Positions 47,266 through 56,602 of a stretch of 64,000 bases of DNA are shown one piece after another. The DNA comes from Ostreiculturibacter nitratireducens (lineage in GTDB: Bacteria > Pseudomonadota > Alphaproteobacteria > Rhodobacterales > Rhodobacteraceae), in the NCBI RefSeq assembly GCF_032670585.1, contig NZ_JAVQHL010000002.1:620001-684000 (forward strand). The letters are read 5' to 3'. Position numbers and translations under genes: made by a program. How positions within the stretch are numbered: the stretch's first letter is position 1; each line of letters opens with the position of its first letter. The notes under the pieces were generated by a model. That model was not told the origin of the DNA. It did no database searches and saw only the letters and a program-made list of their open reading frames with translations.

Positions 47266-47751
47266 TCATATCGCCACCATTGCCCGTCGCTTGCAGGCTG
47301 TTTCGATCCTGTCCGCCACGGCCTGACCGTCGCCCAGATGCTTGATGAGATGCTTCGCACCGCTCCTGGTGACGACCTGCACGTCACCGAAGAGTCGCCG
47401 GACGGTTTTGATCTCGAGAAGAATCACCGACTGGCCCTGAGGCCCGATCAGGCGGCGCTCGGTCAACTGCCAGCGCCGCGCGAAGGCTTCGGACGCGAAA
47501 TAGGCGCCGCGCGCCCCAATCCCCAGGAGGATCGCCAGAATGGCCACCGGGATCTGGTCCGCGTTGCCGAGAAACGGCAGGACGGCCGATATCGCGACCG
47601 ATCCGATCACCGCCATGGCGGCGTGGTCCTTCCAGTAGCGCTTCCGGTCCGCCGAAAAGATGGCGATGACCGTTTCGCCTTCGTCCAGCGGGCTTTCGGA
47701 CTGCGGACCTGGCCGGTAGTTGTGAACCTCGTCGCGGCCGAGTTCAGGCAT
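47266..47751 (-). CDS. Small membrane protein with PH-like domain, in the pyrB-pyrC' unit
   Basis: A 161-residue protein of unknown function, 42 bases after pyrB. After a soluble start with DEGETVIAIFSADRKRYW come two membrane segments (about 45-85). Next is RRWQLTERRLIGPQGQSVILLEIKTVRRLFG-like beta-rich sequence resembling one bacterial PH unit, and a helical end. It resembles half of the next protein, suggesting the two are partners. Confidence 0.65.
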   Translation of the reverse strand: MPELGRDEVHNYRPGPQSESPLDEGETVIAIFSADRKRYWKDHAAMAVIGSVAISAVLPFLGNADQIPVAILAILLGIGARGAYFASEAFARRWQLTERRLIGPQGQSVILLEIKTVRRLFGDVQVVTRSGAKHLIKHLGDGQAVADRIETACKRRAMVAI

Positions 47752-47793
47752 GCGGCGCCCTCCCGGGCAGGTGTCGTATCAGGCGCCGCCCGG

Positions 47794-48756
47794 TCACACC
47801 ATCACCCCGACCGCCTGCCGCCCCCGCTCGGCCCTCAGGTTCCGCGCAAGAAGGTCCATGCAGGCCATGCGCACGGCGACGCCCATCTCCACCTGGTCCT
47901 GGATGACCGAGCGGTTGATGTCGTCGGCCAGTTCTCCGTCGATCTCCACGCCCCGGTTCATCGGACCCGGATGCATCACGATGGCGTCTTCCTTGGCGAA
48001 GGCCAGCTTCTCGGCGTCGAGGCCGTAGCGGTGGTAGTATTCGCGCTCCGACGGGATGAAACCGCCGTCCATCCGCTCTTTCTGGAGCCTGAGCATCATC
48101 ACCACGTCGGCGTCCCTCAGCCCCTCCTTCATGTCCTCGTAGACCTCGCAGCCAAGCTCGGCCACGCCGGAGGGCATAAGCGTCGGCGGCCCGATGAGCC
48201 GCACGCGGTTCTCCATCTTGCCAAGAAGGATCAGGTTCGATCGCGCGACGCGGCTGTGCGCGATATCGCCGCAGATCGCGACTGTCAGGCGCTGGATTCG
48301 GCCCTTCTTGCGGCGGATCGTCAGCGCATCGAGAAGCGCCTGCGTCGGATGTTCGTGCCGCCCGTCGCCCGCGTTCAGGACGGCGCAGTTGACCTTGGAC
48401 GCGAGAAGGTTCACCGCCCCGGAGGACGGATGGCGGACCACCAGAAGATCGGGATGCATCGCGTTCAGCGTCATCGCCGTGTCGATCAGCGTTTCGCCCT
48501 TCTTCACGCTGGAATGCGCCATCGACATGTTCATCACGTCCGCGCCGAGCCGCTTGCCGGCAAGCTCGAAGCTCGCCTGAGTGCGGGTCGAGGCTTCGAA
48601 GAACATGTTGATCTGGGTCATCCCCGCGAGCGCGTCTGAGTGTTTCACCGTCCGGCGGTTCAGGTCGACATAGCTTTCGGCAAGGTCGAGGACGGAACGA
48701 ATCTCCTCCGGTGCCAGATGTTCGATGCCCAGAAGATGACGCGCGCGGAATGTCAT
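47794..48756 (-). CDS. pyrB: Aspartate carbamoyltransferase catalytic subunit
   Basis: A 320-residue ATCase. The carbamoyl-phosphate loop FEASTRTQASFE (about 53), the 80s loop SSVKKGETLIDTA (about 82), HPTQALLDALTI (about 136) and MHPGPMNRGVEI (about 264) are complete. It makes carbamoyl-aspartate in pyrimidine synthesis. No pyrI is present; this is the PyrB type that assembles with PyrC'. First gene of the minus-strand unit running to plsY. Confidence 0.96.
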   Translation of the reverse strand: MTFRARHLLGIEHLAPEEIRSVLDLAESYVDLNRRTVKHSDALAGMTQINMFFEASTRTQASFELAGKRLGADVMNMSMAHSSVKKGETLIDTAMTLNAMHPDLLVVRHPSSGAVNLLASKVNCAVLNAGDGRHEHPTQALLDALTIRRKKGRIQRLTVAICGDIAHSRVARSNLILLGKMENRVRLIGPPTLMPSGVAELGCEVYEDMKEGLRDADVVMMLRLQKERMDGGFIPSEREYYHRYGLDAEKLAFAKEDAIVMHPGPMNRGVEIDGELADDINRSVIQDQVEMGVAVRMACMDLLARNLRAERGRQAVGVMV

Positions 48757-48870
48757 GGTGTCTCCGGTCCCTGTCCGACCCGCTTATAGGAAGCGCCCGC
48801 GCGCGGAGCAACGCTCAATCGGGCGCGGGCCCCGTTTACCTTGGCGTGTTGGCGGCATAGCTTGGGCCGC

Positions 48871-49683
48871 ATGGGAATGAGCGCCGATCATATTGACCAC
48901 GAGGCCGCGCTTGCGGCGCTGATGTGGCTTGTCGAACTCGGCGCGGACGAACCGATCGCAGAGGCTCCGGTCAACCGTTACGCACTGGCGACAGAGGCGG
49001 CCAAGCCGGCGACCGCCGCCGCGCCACGCGAGGCGTCCCCGGCGGCCGCGTCCGCCATCCGGGCGCCCGCCGGCCCCGACCCGGTCGCCGAGGCCGAGGC
49101 GATGGCGGCCCGGGCCCAAAGCCTCGAAGCGCTCGCCGAGGCGCAGGCCGCATTCGAGCATTGCGACCTCAAGAAGGGCGCGCGGAACTTCGTCTTTTCC
49201 GATGGCAACCATAAGGCCCGCGTGATGATCATCGGCGAGGCGCCGGGGCGGGAGGAAGACCTTGAAGGTAGGCCCTTCGTCGGCCGCGCCGGGCAGCTTC
49301 TGGACCGGATGTTCGCCGCGATCGGTCTGTCGCGCGGATCGCCCGACGCGGAATCGGCGCTTTACATCACCAATGTCATGCCCTGGCGGCCGCCGCAGAA
49401 CCGCGAACCCGACGCCTCCGAGATCTCGATGATGCTGCCCTTCCTCAGGCGGCACGTCGAGCTTGCCGATCCCGACGTGATCGTCCTGATGGGCAACACA
49501 CCCTGTGCCGCGGCGCTCGGCAAGCGCGGGATACTGCGCCTGCGCGGCAACTGGACCGAAGCTTTCGGCAAGCCTGCCCTGCCGATGACCCACCCAGCCT
49601 ATCTTCTCCGGAACCCGGCTGCCAAGCGTGAGGCCTGGTCTGACCTCCTGGAACTGAAGGCGAAACTGAAGGAGCTCGAATGA
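48871..49683 (+). CDS. Family-4-type uracil-DNA glycosylase lacking Fe-S cysteines
   Basis: A 270-residue base-excision repair glycosylase. Motif 1 GEAPGREEDLEGRPFVGRAG (about 124) and motif 2 THPAYLLRNP (about 247) identify the family-4 UDG fold. An Ala/Glu-rich segment (about 30-95) precedes the domain. Of the four cysteines that hold the 4Fe-4S cluster in typical members only the first remains: NVVKCRPP is NVMPWRPP here, and the later Cys is Met. ATG 48871 or 48877 could be the start. The stop overlaps moaB (ATGA). Confidence 0.85.
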   Translation: MGMSADHIDHEAALAALMWLVELGADEPIAEAPVNRYALATEAAKPATAAAPREASPAAASAIRAPAGPDPVAEAEAMAARAQSLEALAEAQAAFEHCDLKKGARNFVFSDGNHKARVMIIGEAPGREEDLEGRPFVGRAGQLLDRMFAAIGLSRGSPDAESALYITNVMPWRPPQNREPDASEISMMLPFLRRHVELADPDVIVLMGNTPCAAALGKRGILRLRGNWTEAFGKPALPMTHPAYLLRNPAAKREAWSDLLELKAKLKELE

Positions 49684-50222
49684 GCCGTATCGACGAGTCG
49701 AAGGAATTCATCCCGGTCCGCTTCGCGGTTCTCACCGTGTCGGATACGCGCAGCCTGTCGGAGGACCGGTCGGGCGACACGCTGGCCCAGCGGATCGAAG
49801 ACGCCGGACACGTGCTGGTCGACCGCCGGATCGTCCAGGACGAGCGCGCCGAGATCGCGGAAATCCTGCGTGAATGGTGCGCGAACCCAGACATCGACGC
49901 GGTCCTGTCCACCGGCGGCACCGGCCTGACGGGCCGCGACGTGACGGTGGAGGCGCATCGCGACGTCTACGAGAAGGAGATCGAGGCCTTCGCCACGGTC
50001 TTCACGATCGTCTCGATGCAGAAGATCGGGACCTCGGCGGTCCAGTCGCGCGCCTGTGGCGGGGTGGCGAACGGCACCTACCTCTTCGCGCTTCCGGGCA
50101 GCCCCGGTGCCTGCAAGGACGCCTGGGACGAGATCCTGAAGTGGCAGTTCGACTACCGCCACAAGCCCTGCAACTTCGTGGAAATCTTTCCGCGCCTCGA
50201 GGAACACAAGCGGCGGAAGTGA
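49680..50222 (+). CDS. moaB: Molybdenum cofactor biosynthesis protein MoaB
   Basis: A 180-residue MPT-binding (MoCF) domain. VLTVSDTRSLSEDRSGD (about 17), VLSTGGTGLTGRDVTVEA (about 74) and FALPGSPGACKDAWDE (about 136) are the hallmark nucleotide/pterin-binding segments. MoaB-type proteins adenylylate molybdopterin or assist that step. It overlaps the glycosylase gene by four bases. Confidence 0.93.
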   Translation: MSRIDESKEFIPVRFAVLTVSDTRSLSEDRSGDTLAQRIEDAGHVLVDRRIVQDERAEIAEILREWCANPDIDAVLSTGGTGLTGRDVTVEAHRDVYEKEIEAFATVFTIVSMQKIGTSAVQSRACGGVANGTYLFALPGSPGACKDAWDEILKWQFDYRHKPCNFVEIFPRLEEHKRRK

Positions 50223-50322
50223 AACGCCCGCGCGCCAAGTCGCCACTTGGACCTCTGCGTACCTCGGACTAGATTTTTCGTCGAGGGCCGGGTGAGGCCC
50301 GGATTTCGGAGGGACGGCAAGG

Positions 50323-51789
50323 ATGCGGTTTCTGATCCGCGCAGTGACGGGGCTGTTCCTGGCCTCCGTGACGCTGGGGCTTCTGGCGCTGGCGGGCGCC
50401 ACGCTCTGGCAGGCCGTCGAAACGCGCATGGCCGGGGGTGGGCCGCCCGGCGCGGCGCGCGAAAGGGTCTTTGCCGCCAACGTCGTGACGGTGACGCCGG
50501 AACGGATCACCCCGGTCCTGACCGCCTTCGGGGAGGTCGAGAGCCGCCGGCGTCTGGAACTGCGTGCGCCCGCCGCGGGCCGGATCGTGGAGCTTGCGCC
50601 CGGGTTCGAGGATGGCGCCTCAGTGGCCGAAGGCGAACTCCTTCTCAGGATCGACCCCGCCCCGGCGGAGACGGCGCTGGCCCTTGCCCGGACGGGTCTC
50701 CGGGAGGCGGAAAACGAGTGGGTCGAGGCGCAGCGCGCGCTCGCACTTGCGCGAGACGACCTCGGCGCCGCCGAAAAGCAGGCCGAACTTCGCGAAGAGG
50801 CGCTGGCCCGGCAGAGGGACCTTGCCGGCCGCTCGCTCGGCACGGCGGCGGATCGGGAGGCAGCGGAGCTTGCCGCCAGTACGGCGACGCAGGCGGTCCT
50901 GTCGCGCCGGCAGGCGCTCATGGAGGCAGAGGCGCGCGTGACCCAGTCCGAAACTGCCCTGGCGCGCCAGAAGATCACGCTGGCCGAGGCGGAGAGGGAC
51001 CTCGCCGAAACAGAACTTCGCGCCGGCTTCGCGGGCGCATTGGCGTCGGTCACGGCGGTCGAGGGCGGGCTCGTCAGCCAGAACGAGAAGATCGGCGAAC
51101 TGATCGACCCGACGGCGCTTGATGTATCCTTCCGGGTGTCCACTGCGGAATTCGCCCGTCTGATCGACGATAAGGGCCAGCTTCGGCCCGTTCCGGTCAC
51201 CGTGTCGCTCGACGTGTTCGGAGCGGAAATCCTTGCCGGCGGGCACCTCACGCGCGTCAGCGCGGCCGTGGGTGAAGGGTTGACCGGTCGGCTTGTCTAT
51301 GCGGCGCTCGATGCCGCGCCGGGCTTTCGGCCGGGCGACTTCGTGAGCGTCCGGATGGAAGAACCGGCGCTTGAGAACGCCGCGCTGCTTCCGGCGACGG
51401 CGGTCGGGCCGGCAGGCACGGTTCTCGCGCTTGGACCCGAGGACCGACTGGAAGAAGTCCCCGTCGAGGTGCTGCGTCGTCAGGGCGACGACGTGATCAT
51501 CGACGCGCGGGCCATTGCTGGCCGCGAAGTCGTCGCGGAGCGTTCGCCGCTTCTTGGGGCGGGGATCAAGGTCAGACCCCTCCGCCGGGACGCGGCCGCA
51601 GCGGACCCCGCCGAGGAACCGCCCGAGTTCATCGAGCTTGCGCCGGAGCGGCGCGCGGAACTCATCGCCTTCGTCGAGGGCAACAAGTTCATGCCGGAAG
51701 AAGCGAAGGCGCGGGTGCTCGCCCAGCTGCGCGAGGACAAGGTTCCGGTGCGCGTCGTCGAGCGGCTTGAAGAGCGGATGGGGGGCTGA
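50323..51789 (+). CDS. RND efflux periplasmic adaptor (membrane fusion protein)
   Basis: A 488-residue adaptor. Residues 8-30 anchor it in the inner membrane. A lipoyl half (ELRAPAAGRIVELAPGFEDG, about 68) is followed by a long alpha-hairpin rich in Ala/Glu/Arg (about 105-220), the second lipoyl half (AGFAGALASVTAVEGG) and beta-barrel domains. The last 70 residues (PPEFIELAPERRAEL onward) are an added helical tail not usual in the family. It pairs with the permease gene that starts right after its stop. No outer-membrane factor is encoded nearby. Confidence 0.88.
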   Translation: MRFLIRAVTGLFLASVTLGLLALAGATLWQAVETRMAGGGPPGAARERVFAANVVTVTPERITPVLTAFGEVESRRRLELRAPAAGRIVELAPGFEDGASVAEGELLLRIDPAPAETALALARTGLREAENEWVEAQRALALARDDLGAAEKQAELREEALARQRDLAGRSLGTAADREAAELAASTATQAVLSRRQALMEAEARVTQSETALARQKITLAEAERDLAETELRAGFAGALASVTAVEGGLVSQNEKIGELIDPTALDVSFRVSTAEFARLIDDKGQLRPVPVTVSLDVFGAEILAGGHLTRVSAAVGEGLTGRLVYAALDAAPGFRPGDFVSVRMEEPALENAALLPATAVGPAGTVLALGPEDRLEEVPVEVLRRQGDDVIIDARAIAGREVVAERSPLLGAGIKVRPLRRDAAAADPAEEPPEFIELAPERRAELIAFVEGNKFMPEEAKARVLAQLREDKVPVRVVERLEERMGG

Positions 51790-54700
51790 GTGGTGGCCGG
51801 CCCCGGCGGTATCCTCTCCTATTTCACCCGTCACGGCACGGCGGCGAATCTCGTCCTTGTCGTGATGCTCGCGGTCGGGCTCGCGGCGCTGCCCCGGATG
51901 CGGGCGCAATACTTCCCCGACGTGATCGTCGAGGAGATCACCGTCTCCGTCGCCTGGGAGGGCGCGGGGGCGGAGGACGTGGACCGCGCCATCGTGCAGG
52001 TCCTCGAACCCACGCTTCTCGTCGTCGAGGGCGTGGAAACGACCTCGTCGCGCGCGGCGGAAGGAAACGCCTCCATCACGCTCGAATTCGAGCCCGGCTG
52101 GAACATGAGTCGCGCGATGGACGACGTCGAGGCGGCCGTGACCGCCGCAGGGTCGCTGCCGTCCGATGCCGAGGATCCCGAGATCCGCCAGAGGGTGTGG
52201 CGCGACCGGGTGACGGAAGCGGTCATCACGGGACCGGTGTCCGTCGGTCAGCTTGGCCGCTTCGCGGACGAATTCGTGGCCCGCCTCTTCGCGGAAGGGG
52301 TGACGCGCACGACGATCCAGGGCCTTGCCGCACCGGAGACCATTGTGGAGGTGCCCTCCGCGAACCTCATCCGCCACGACGTGAGCATGGCCGAGATCGC
52401 CTCGGCCATCGCGGCGGAGGCCGCGGCGGACCCGGCGGGCGACGTGTCGGGTGGCGCGGCGCGGGTCAGGACCGGGGTGGAGAAACGCTCCCCCGAGGCT
52501 CTGGCCGCGATCGTCCTCCGGACGAACCCCGACGGGTCGGCGCTGACCATCGGCGACGTCGCGCGCATCAGGGTGGAAGGAGCGGACCGCGCACGGGCCT
52601 ATTTCGTGGGCGAGAACCCGGCGATGGCGGTGCGGGTCGACCGGTCCGACCTTGGCGACGCGATCGGCATTCACGAAACCGTCGCCGAGGTGGCGGCGGA
52701 GATGGAACTGACGCTGCCGCCCGGAACCTCGATCGACCTGATCCGGTCGCGGGCCGAAAACATCACCGCGCGGCTCAATCTCCTGATCGACAACGGCGCG
52801 ATGGGACTTGGCCTCGTCGTCACGCTTCTCTTCCTTTTCCTGAACGCCCGCACCGCCTTCTGGGTGGCGATCGGCATCCCGGTTTCGATGCTCGCCGCAC
52901 TCGCCGCGATGCAGGCCTTCGGGCTCACGCTCAACATGATCTCGCTCTTCGCGCTGATCCTGACGCTCGGCATCGTGGTGGACGACGCGATCGTCGTGGG
53001 GGAGCATGCCGATTTCCGCGCCCGCCGACTGGGCGAGCCTCCGGTCGAGGCGGCCGAGAACGCCGCGCGGCGGATGGCGGGGCCTGTCACCGCATCGACG
53101 CTGACGACGGTCGCGGCCTTCCTCGGGCTCATGACGATTTCCGGGACCTTCGGGACGCTCATCGCGGACATCCCGTTCACCGTGGGCGTGGTTCTTCTGG
53201 CTTCGCTCATCGAATGCTTCCTGATCCTGCCGAACCACATGGCCCACGCCCTCGTGCACACGGCGCGCGAACATTGGTACGACTGGCCGAGCCGCCAGGT
53301 GAGCCGCGGCTTCCGCTGGGTGCGCGAACGTCTCTTCCGCCCGCTCGTCGCCGGCGTAATCCGGGCGCGCTACCCGGTCCTTGCCGGGGCAGTGGCACTT
53401 CTCGCCTCGCAGGCGGCACTCGTCGTGACGGGCGAGGTTCAGTGGCGCTTCTTCAACGCGCCCGAACAGGGCTCCGTCACCGGCAATTTCGCGATGCTTC
53501 CGGGCGCGAGCCGGGACGACACGATCGAGATGATGCGGTCACTGCGGCAAGCGGCGGAGGATGTCGGTGCCGCGTATGAGGCCGAACATGGCCGCAATCC
53601 CATCGACTACATGATCGCGGAGATTGGCGGCAATGCCGGCCGGGCGCTGGCCGGGTCCGACACGAAGGAACCCGAACTTCTTGGGGCGATCTCCATCGAA
53701 CTCATAGACCCGGACTTCCGGCCCTATTCCAGCTTCGATTTCGTGGCCCGCCTGCAGGAAGCCGTTCCGCAGCACCCCTTGCTGGAGGAAGTCAGCTTCC
53801 GTGGCTGGCGCTCCGGCCCCGGGGGCGACGCGCTCGACGTGGAGCTTTCCGGCTCGGACGCGCCCGGGCTCAAGGCGGCGGCGGAGGCGTTGAAGGCCGC
53901 GCTCGCGCCGTTCGCGGAGGTTTCGGCGGTCGAGGATTCGCTCGCCTACGACAAGGATGAGCTGATCCTGGACCTGACGCCGCAGGGGCAGGCGCTCGGC
54001 TTCACCATAGACGACCTCGGCCGGGTCCTCAGGAACCGCCTGAACGGGATCGAGGCGGCGAGCTTCCCCGAAGGGCCGCGCAGCGCGACGGTCCGGGTGG
54101 AACTGCCGGAGGAGGAGCTGACGGCCGACTTCCTTGAACGCACGATGCTTCGGACGACGGCGGGGAACTACGTGCCGCTCGCCGATATCGTCGCCGTCAC
54201 CACCCGCTCGGGTTTCTCAGCGATCCGGCGGGAAAACGGGCTTCGGCTCGTCTCCGTGACCGGCGACATCTCGGAGGACGACCCCGACCGCGCCGCCGAG
54301 ATCATGCAGACCCTGGAAGCCGAGATCCTGCCGCGCATTGCCGAGGAACATGGCGTGGCCTTCCGCCTCTCCGGCCTGTCCGAGCAGGAGGACACCTTCC
54401 TGAACGACGCGCTCCTCGGCCTCGCGGCGGCGCTCCTTGCGATCTACCTGATCCTCGCGTGGATCTTCTCGAGCTGGCTCCGCCCGCTGGTCGTCATGTC
54501 GGTCATCCCCTTCGGCCTTGTCGGGGCGATCTGGGGGCATGCGTGGTGGGGCGTTCCGCTGTCGATGTTCTCTGTCGTCGGGCTCATCGGCATGTCGGGA
54601 ATCATCATCAACGATTCCATCGTGCTCATCAGCACGGTCGACGACTACGCCCGCAACCGAGGCCTCCGGCCGGCCATCGCCGATGCCGTCGCGGACAGGC

Positions 54701-55128
54701 TGCGGCCGGTGTTCCTTACCACCGCGACGACCGTCTTCGGCCTCGCGCCGCTCCTCTACGAAACGTCGAGCCAGGCGCAGTTCCTCAAGCCGACCGTCAT
54801 CACGCTGGTATACGGTCTTGGTTTCGGCATGGTGCTGGTTCTTCTTGTAGTGCCTGCGCTTCTCGCCGCGCAGGACGATATCGGCCGGCAGGTCCGTGCA
54901 TTCCGCCGCGCTTTCCGGGCAACGGGCACGGCCGCGACCCTGACGCTCGCGACCATTGGGGTCGGCATCGTCTTCGCGCTGACGATGGGCCGTGCAATCC
55001 TTGCCGGAGAAGGCGCGTTCAGGGCCTTCGGCCTTTTCGTCGCCGGATCGGCTGCCGTCGCGGTTGCGGCTCTGATTATCGGCGCGCTCGCGCTCCGCCG
55101 GGGCGGCTTCAGGACGGGCAGCCCCTGA
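51790..55128 (+). CDS. RND-family efflux permease with C-terminal membrane extension
   Basis: A 1,112-residue proton-driven exporter. Features include N-terminal TM1 (about 14-32), the TM4 proton relay LGIVVDDAIVVGEHA (Asp pair about 397), two large periplasmic loops, and the second set of segments with VGLIGMSGIIINDSIVLIS. After TM12 (VLVLLVVPALLAAQDD) there are about 85 more residues with two extra hydrophobic segments, near 1040-1060 and 1075-1100. GTG 51790 (or GTG 51793) directly follows the adaptor stop. The 3' end overlaps the next gene on the other strand by 20 bases. Substrate unknown. Confidence 0.92.
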   Translation: MVAGPGGILSYFTRHGTAANLVLVVMLAVGLAALPRMRAQYFPDVIVEEITVSVAWEGAGAEDVDRAIVQVLEPTLLVVEGVETTSSRAAEGNASITLEFEPGWNMSRAMDDVEAAVTAAGSLPSDAEDPEIRQRVWRDRVTEAVITGPVSVGQLGRFADEFVARLFAEGVTRTTIQGLAAPETIVEVPSANLIRHDVSMAEIASAIAAEAAADPAGDVSGGAARVRTGVEKRSPEALAAIVLRTNPDGSALTIGDVARIRVEGADRARAYFVGENPAMAVRVDRSDLGDAIGIHETVAEVAAEMELTLPPGTSIDLIRSRAENITARLNLLIDNGAMGLGLVVTLLFLFLNARTAFWVAIGIPVSMLAALAAMQAFGLTLNMISLFALILTLGIVVDDAIVVGEHADFRARRLGEPPVEAAENAARRMAGPVTASTLTTVAAFLGLMTISGTFGTLIADIPFTVGVVLLASLIECFLILPNHMAHALVHTAREHWYDWPSRQVSRGFRWVRERLFRPLVAGVIRARYPVLAGAVALLASQAALVVTGEVQWRFFNAPEQGSVTGNFAMLPGASRDDTIEMMRSLRQAAEDVGAAYEAEHGRNPIDYMIAEIGGNAGRALAGSDTKEPELLGAISIELIDPDFRPYSSFDFVARLQEAVPQHPLLEEVSFRGWRSGPGGDALDVELSGSDAPGLKAAAEALKAALAPFAEVSAVEDSLAYDKDELILDLTPQGQALGFTIDDLGRVLRNRLNGIEAASFPEGPRSATVRVELPEEELTADFLERTMLRTTAGNYVPLADIVAVTTRSGFSAIRRENGLRLVSVTGDISEDDPDRAAEIMQTLEAEILPRIAEEHGVAFRLSGLSEQEDTFLNDALLGLAAALLAIYLILAWIFSSWLRPLVVMSVIPFGLVGAIWGHAWWGVPLSMFSVVGLIGMSGIIINDSIVLISTVDDYARNRGLRPAIADAVADRLRPVFLTTATTVFGLAPLLYETSSQAQFLKPTVITLVYGLGFGMVLVLLVVPALLAAQDDIGRQVRAFRRAFRATGTAATLTLATIGVGIVFALTMGRAILAGEGAFRAFGLFVAGSAAVAVAALIIGALALRRGGFRTGSP

Positions 55129-55900
55129 GTTCGAGAGCCCGAGTTTCGCCGAGAATCGTGATCGTCACCTCGCTCCGGTCCAGAGCGAACGGCTTCGCGT
55201 TCGCGGGAACGAGGTCGGCGGTGGTCGTCAGGCGCCCGCCTTCCCGTTGGGTGACCGCCTCCGAAACCCATATCGTCGGATCGGCAAGCTCCACCACGGC
55301 GACCTCTTCGCCTCCGGCGGAGGCGATGTCGATCTGCGCAGTGATCCTGAGACCGTCTCGCAGGGGTTCGACCGCGCAGCGGATCGCGTCGGCCTTACCG
55401 GCGGGCGGAACCTCCGCCAGCGCCGCGCTGATCGCCGGATCGGGCGCGCCCTCTTCCGGCAGGGGACGCGAAAGGCTGAGCGTCACCGGGACGCAGATTT
55501 CCTGGCAGACGCCAAGCTCCACCTCGGCCGCGATCGTCATCCCGCCGCCGGTGTCGGCCGGCGTGAATTCGATCGGGAGGACAAGCTCGTGCTTGTAGCC
55601 GATCGCGCGCATTCCGTTCAGTTCGAAGACCTCCGGGCGCGGCCAATGGAACGCGACGCCCGCGACGTTCTCCGACCCCGTCCAGTCGAAGCGCGGCGGA
55701 ATCCCCGCCTCGCCCGGGGCGCGCCAGTAGGTCTTCCAGCCGTCGGCAAGGGTGAGGCGCAGCGCGGTCATATGCGTGCCGCGATCGGTTCGCCAGCCGT
55801 CGAGGAACTCCGCGCGCACGGCGTCGCCGGGCACGGTCTGAGCGGTGGCGGCAAGCGGCGCAAGCGCGGCCGCGGCGGAGAGGAGACACGTTCTGATCAT
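55109..55900 (-). CDS. Periplasmic DsbD N-domain-like protein
   Basis: A 263-residue secreted protein. A clear signal peptide (MIRTCLLSAAAALAPLAATAQ) is followed by an immunoglobulin-like domain with GWKTYWRAPGEAGIPP and an ELGVCQEICVPV motif whose two cysteines match the redox pair of the DsbD alpha domain. There are no membrane segments of DsbD beta, so the electron donor is a separate protein. It probably accepts electrons for periplasmic thiol reduction, for example in cytochrome maturation or metal handling. Confidence 0.8.
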   Translation of the reverse strand: MIRTCLLSAAAALAPLAATAQTVPGDAVRAEFLDGWRTDRGTHMTALRLTLADGWKTYWRAPGEAGIPPRFDWTGSENVAGVAFHWPRPEVFELNGMRAIGYKHELVLPIEFTPADTGGGMTIAAEVELGVCQEICVPVTLSLSRPLPEEGAPDPAISAALAEVPPAGKADAIRCAVEPLRDGLRITAQIDIASAGGEEVAVVELADPTIWVSEAVTQREGGRLTTTADLVPANAKPFALDRSEVTITILGETRALELRGCPS

Positions 55901-56026
55901 CGCCCGCAGATTTAAGCGAGGCGCCGCCGATGGGAAGTCACAAACGCGCCAATCACGAAAGGGTGTGACATGCGCGCCCTTGCGCGCGGGAGCCCGCGGG
56001 GCGATGTTGAAGAAGGGAGGCCCTGA

Positions 56027-56581
56027 ATGGACCTGAGCGGAAAACTCCTTATCGCGATGCCCGGCATGGGCGATCCACGCTTCGAAAAGAGCGTCGTTTT
56101 CCTTTGCGCGCATTCCGACGAAGGCGCGATGGGGCTGATCGTCAACAAGCCGCTCGACGAACTGGAGTTCGGCGATCTCCTGACCCAGCTCGGAATTCCG
56201 AAGGGCGACAGCAGCCGTGACATCCGCGTGCATTTCGGCGGCCCGGTGGAACATGGCCGCGGCTTTGTCCTTCATTCCGGCGACTATCACGCGCCGGAGG
56301 GCACACTGCGAGTGGACGACCGCTTCGGGATGACAGCGACGCTCGACGTTCTTCAGGAACTCGCGAAAGGCGGCGGGCCGGCATCCTCGTTCCTCGCGCT
56401 CGGCTATGCCGGCTGGGGTCCGGGCCAGCTTGAAACCGAGATCGCGGAGAATGGCTGGCTGACCTGCGACGCCGCTCCCGATCTCGTATTTTCCTCCGAG
56501 AACGCGAAGAAATGGGAGCGCGCGCTGCGGACGCTCGGGATAGACCCGCTTACTCTCTCCGCTGCGGCGGGTCGCGCCTGA
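56027..56581 (+). CDS. YqgE/AlgH family protein
   Basis: A 184-residue UPF0301 protein. LLIAMPGMGDPRFEKSVVF, GAMGLIVNKPL (about 43) and HFGGPVEHGRGFVLH (about 68) are the family signatures. The biochemical function is not established; AlgH is linked to alginate regulation in Pseudomonas. It is divergent from the DsbD-like gene and transcribed alone. Confidence 0.92.
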   Translation: MDLSGKLLIAMPGMGDPRFEKSVVFLCAHSDEGAMGLIVNKPLDELEFGDLLTQLGIPKGDSSRDIRVHFGGPVEHGRGFVLHSGDYHAPEGTLRVDDRFGMTATLDVLQELAKGGGPASSFLALGYAGWGPGQLETEIAENGWLTCDAAPDLVFSSENAKKWERALRTLGIDPLTLSAAAGRA

Positions 56582-56602
56582 ATAGGCCGGGCACTTCTCA
56601 GG

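Noticed and set aside
50620..53274. 884-codon minus-strand frame opposite the RND genes
   Set aside because: Shadow frame; composition dominated by Arg, His and Asp with no domain, while the plus strand carries complete RND motifs.
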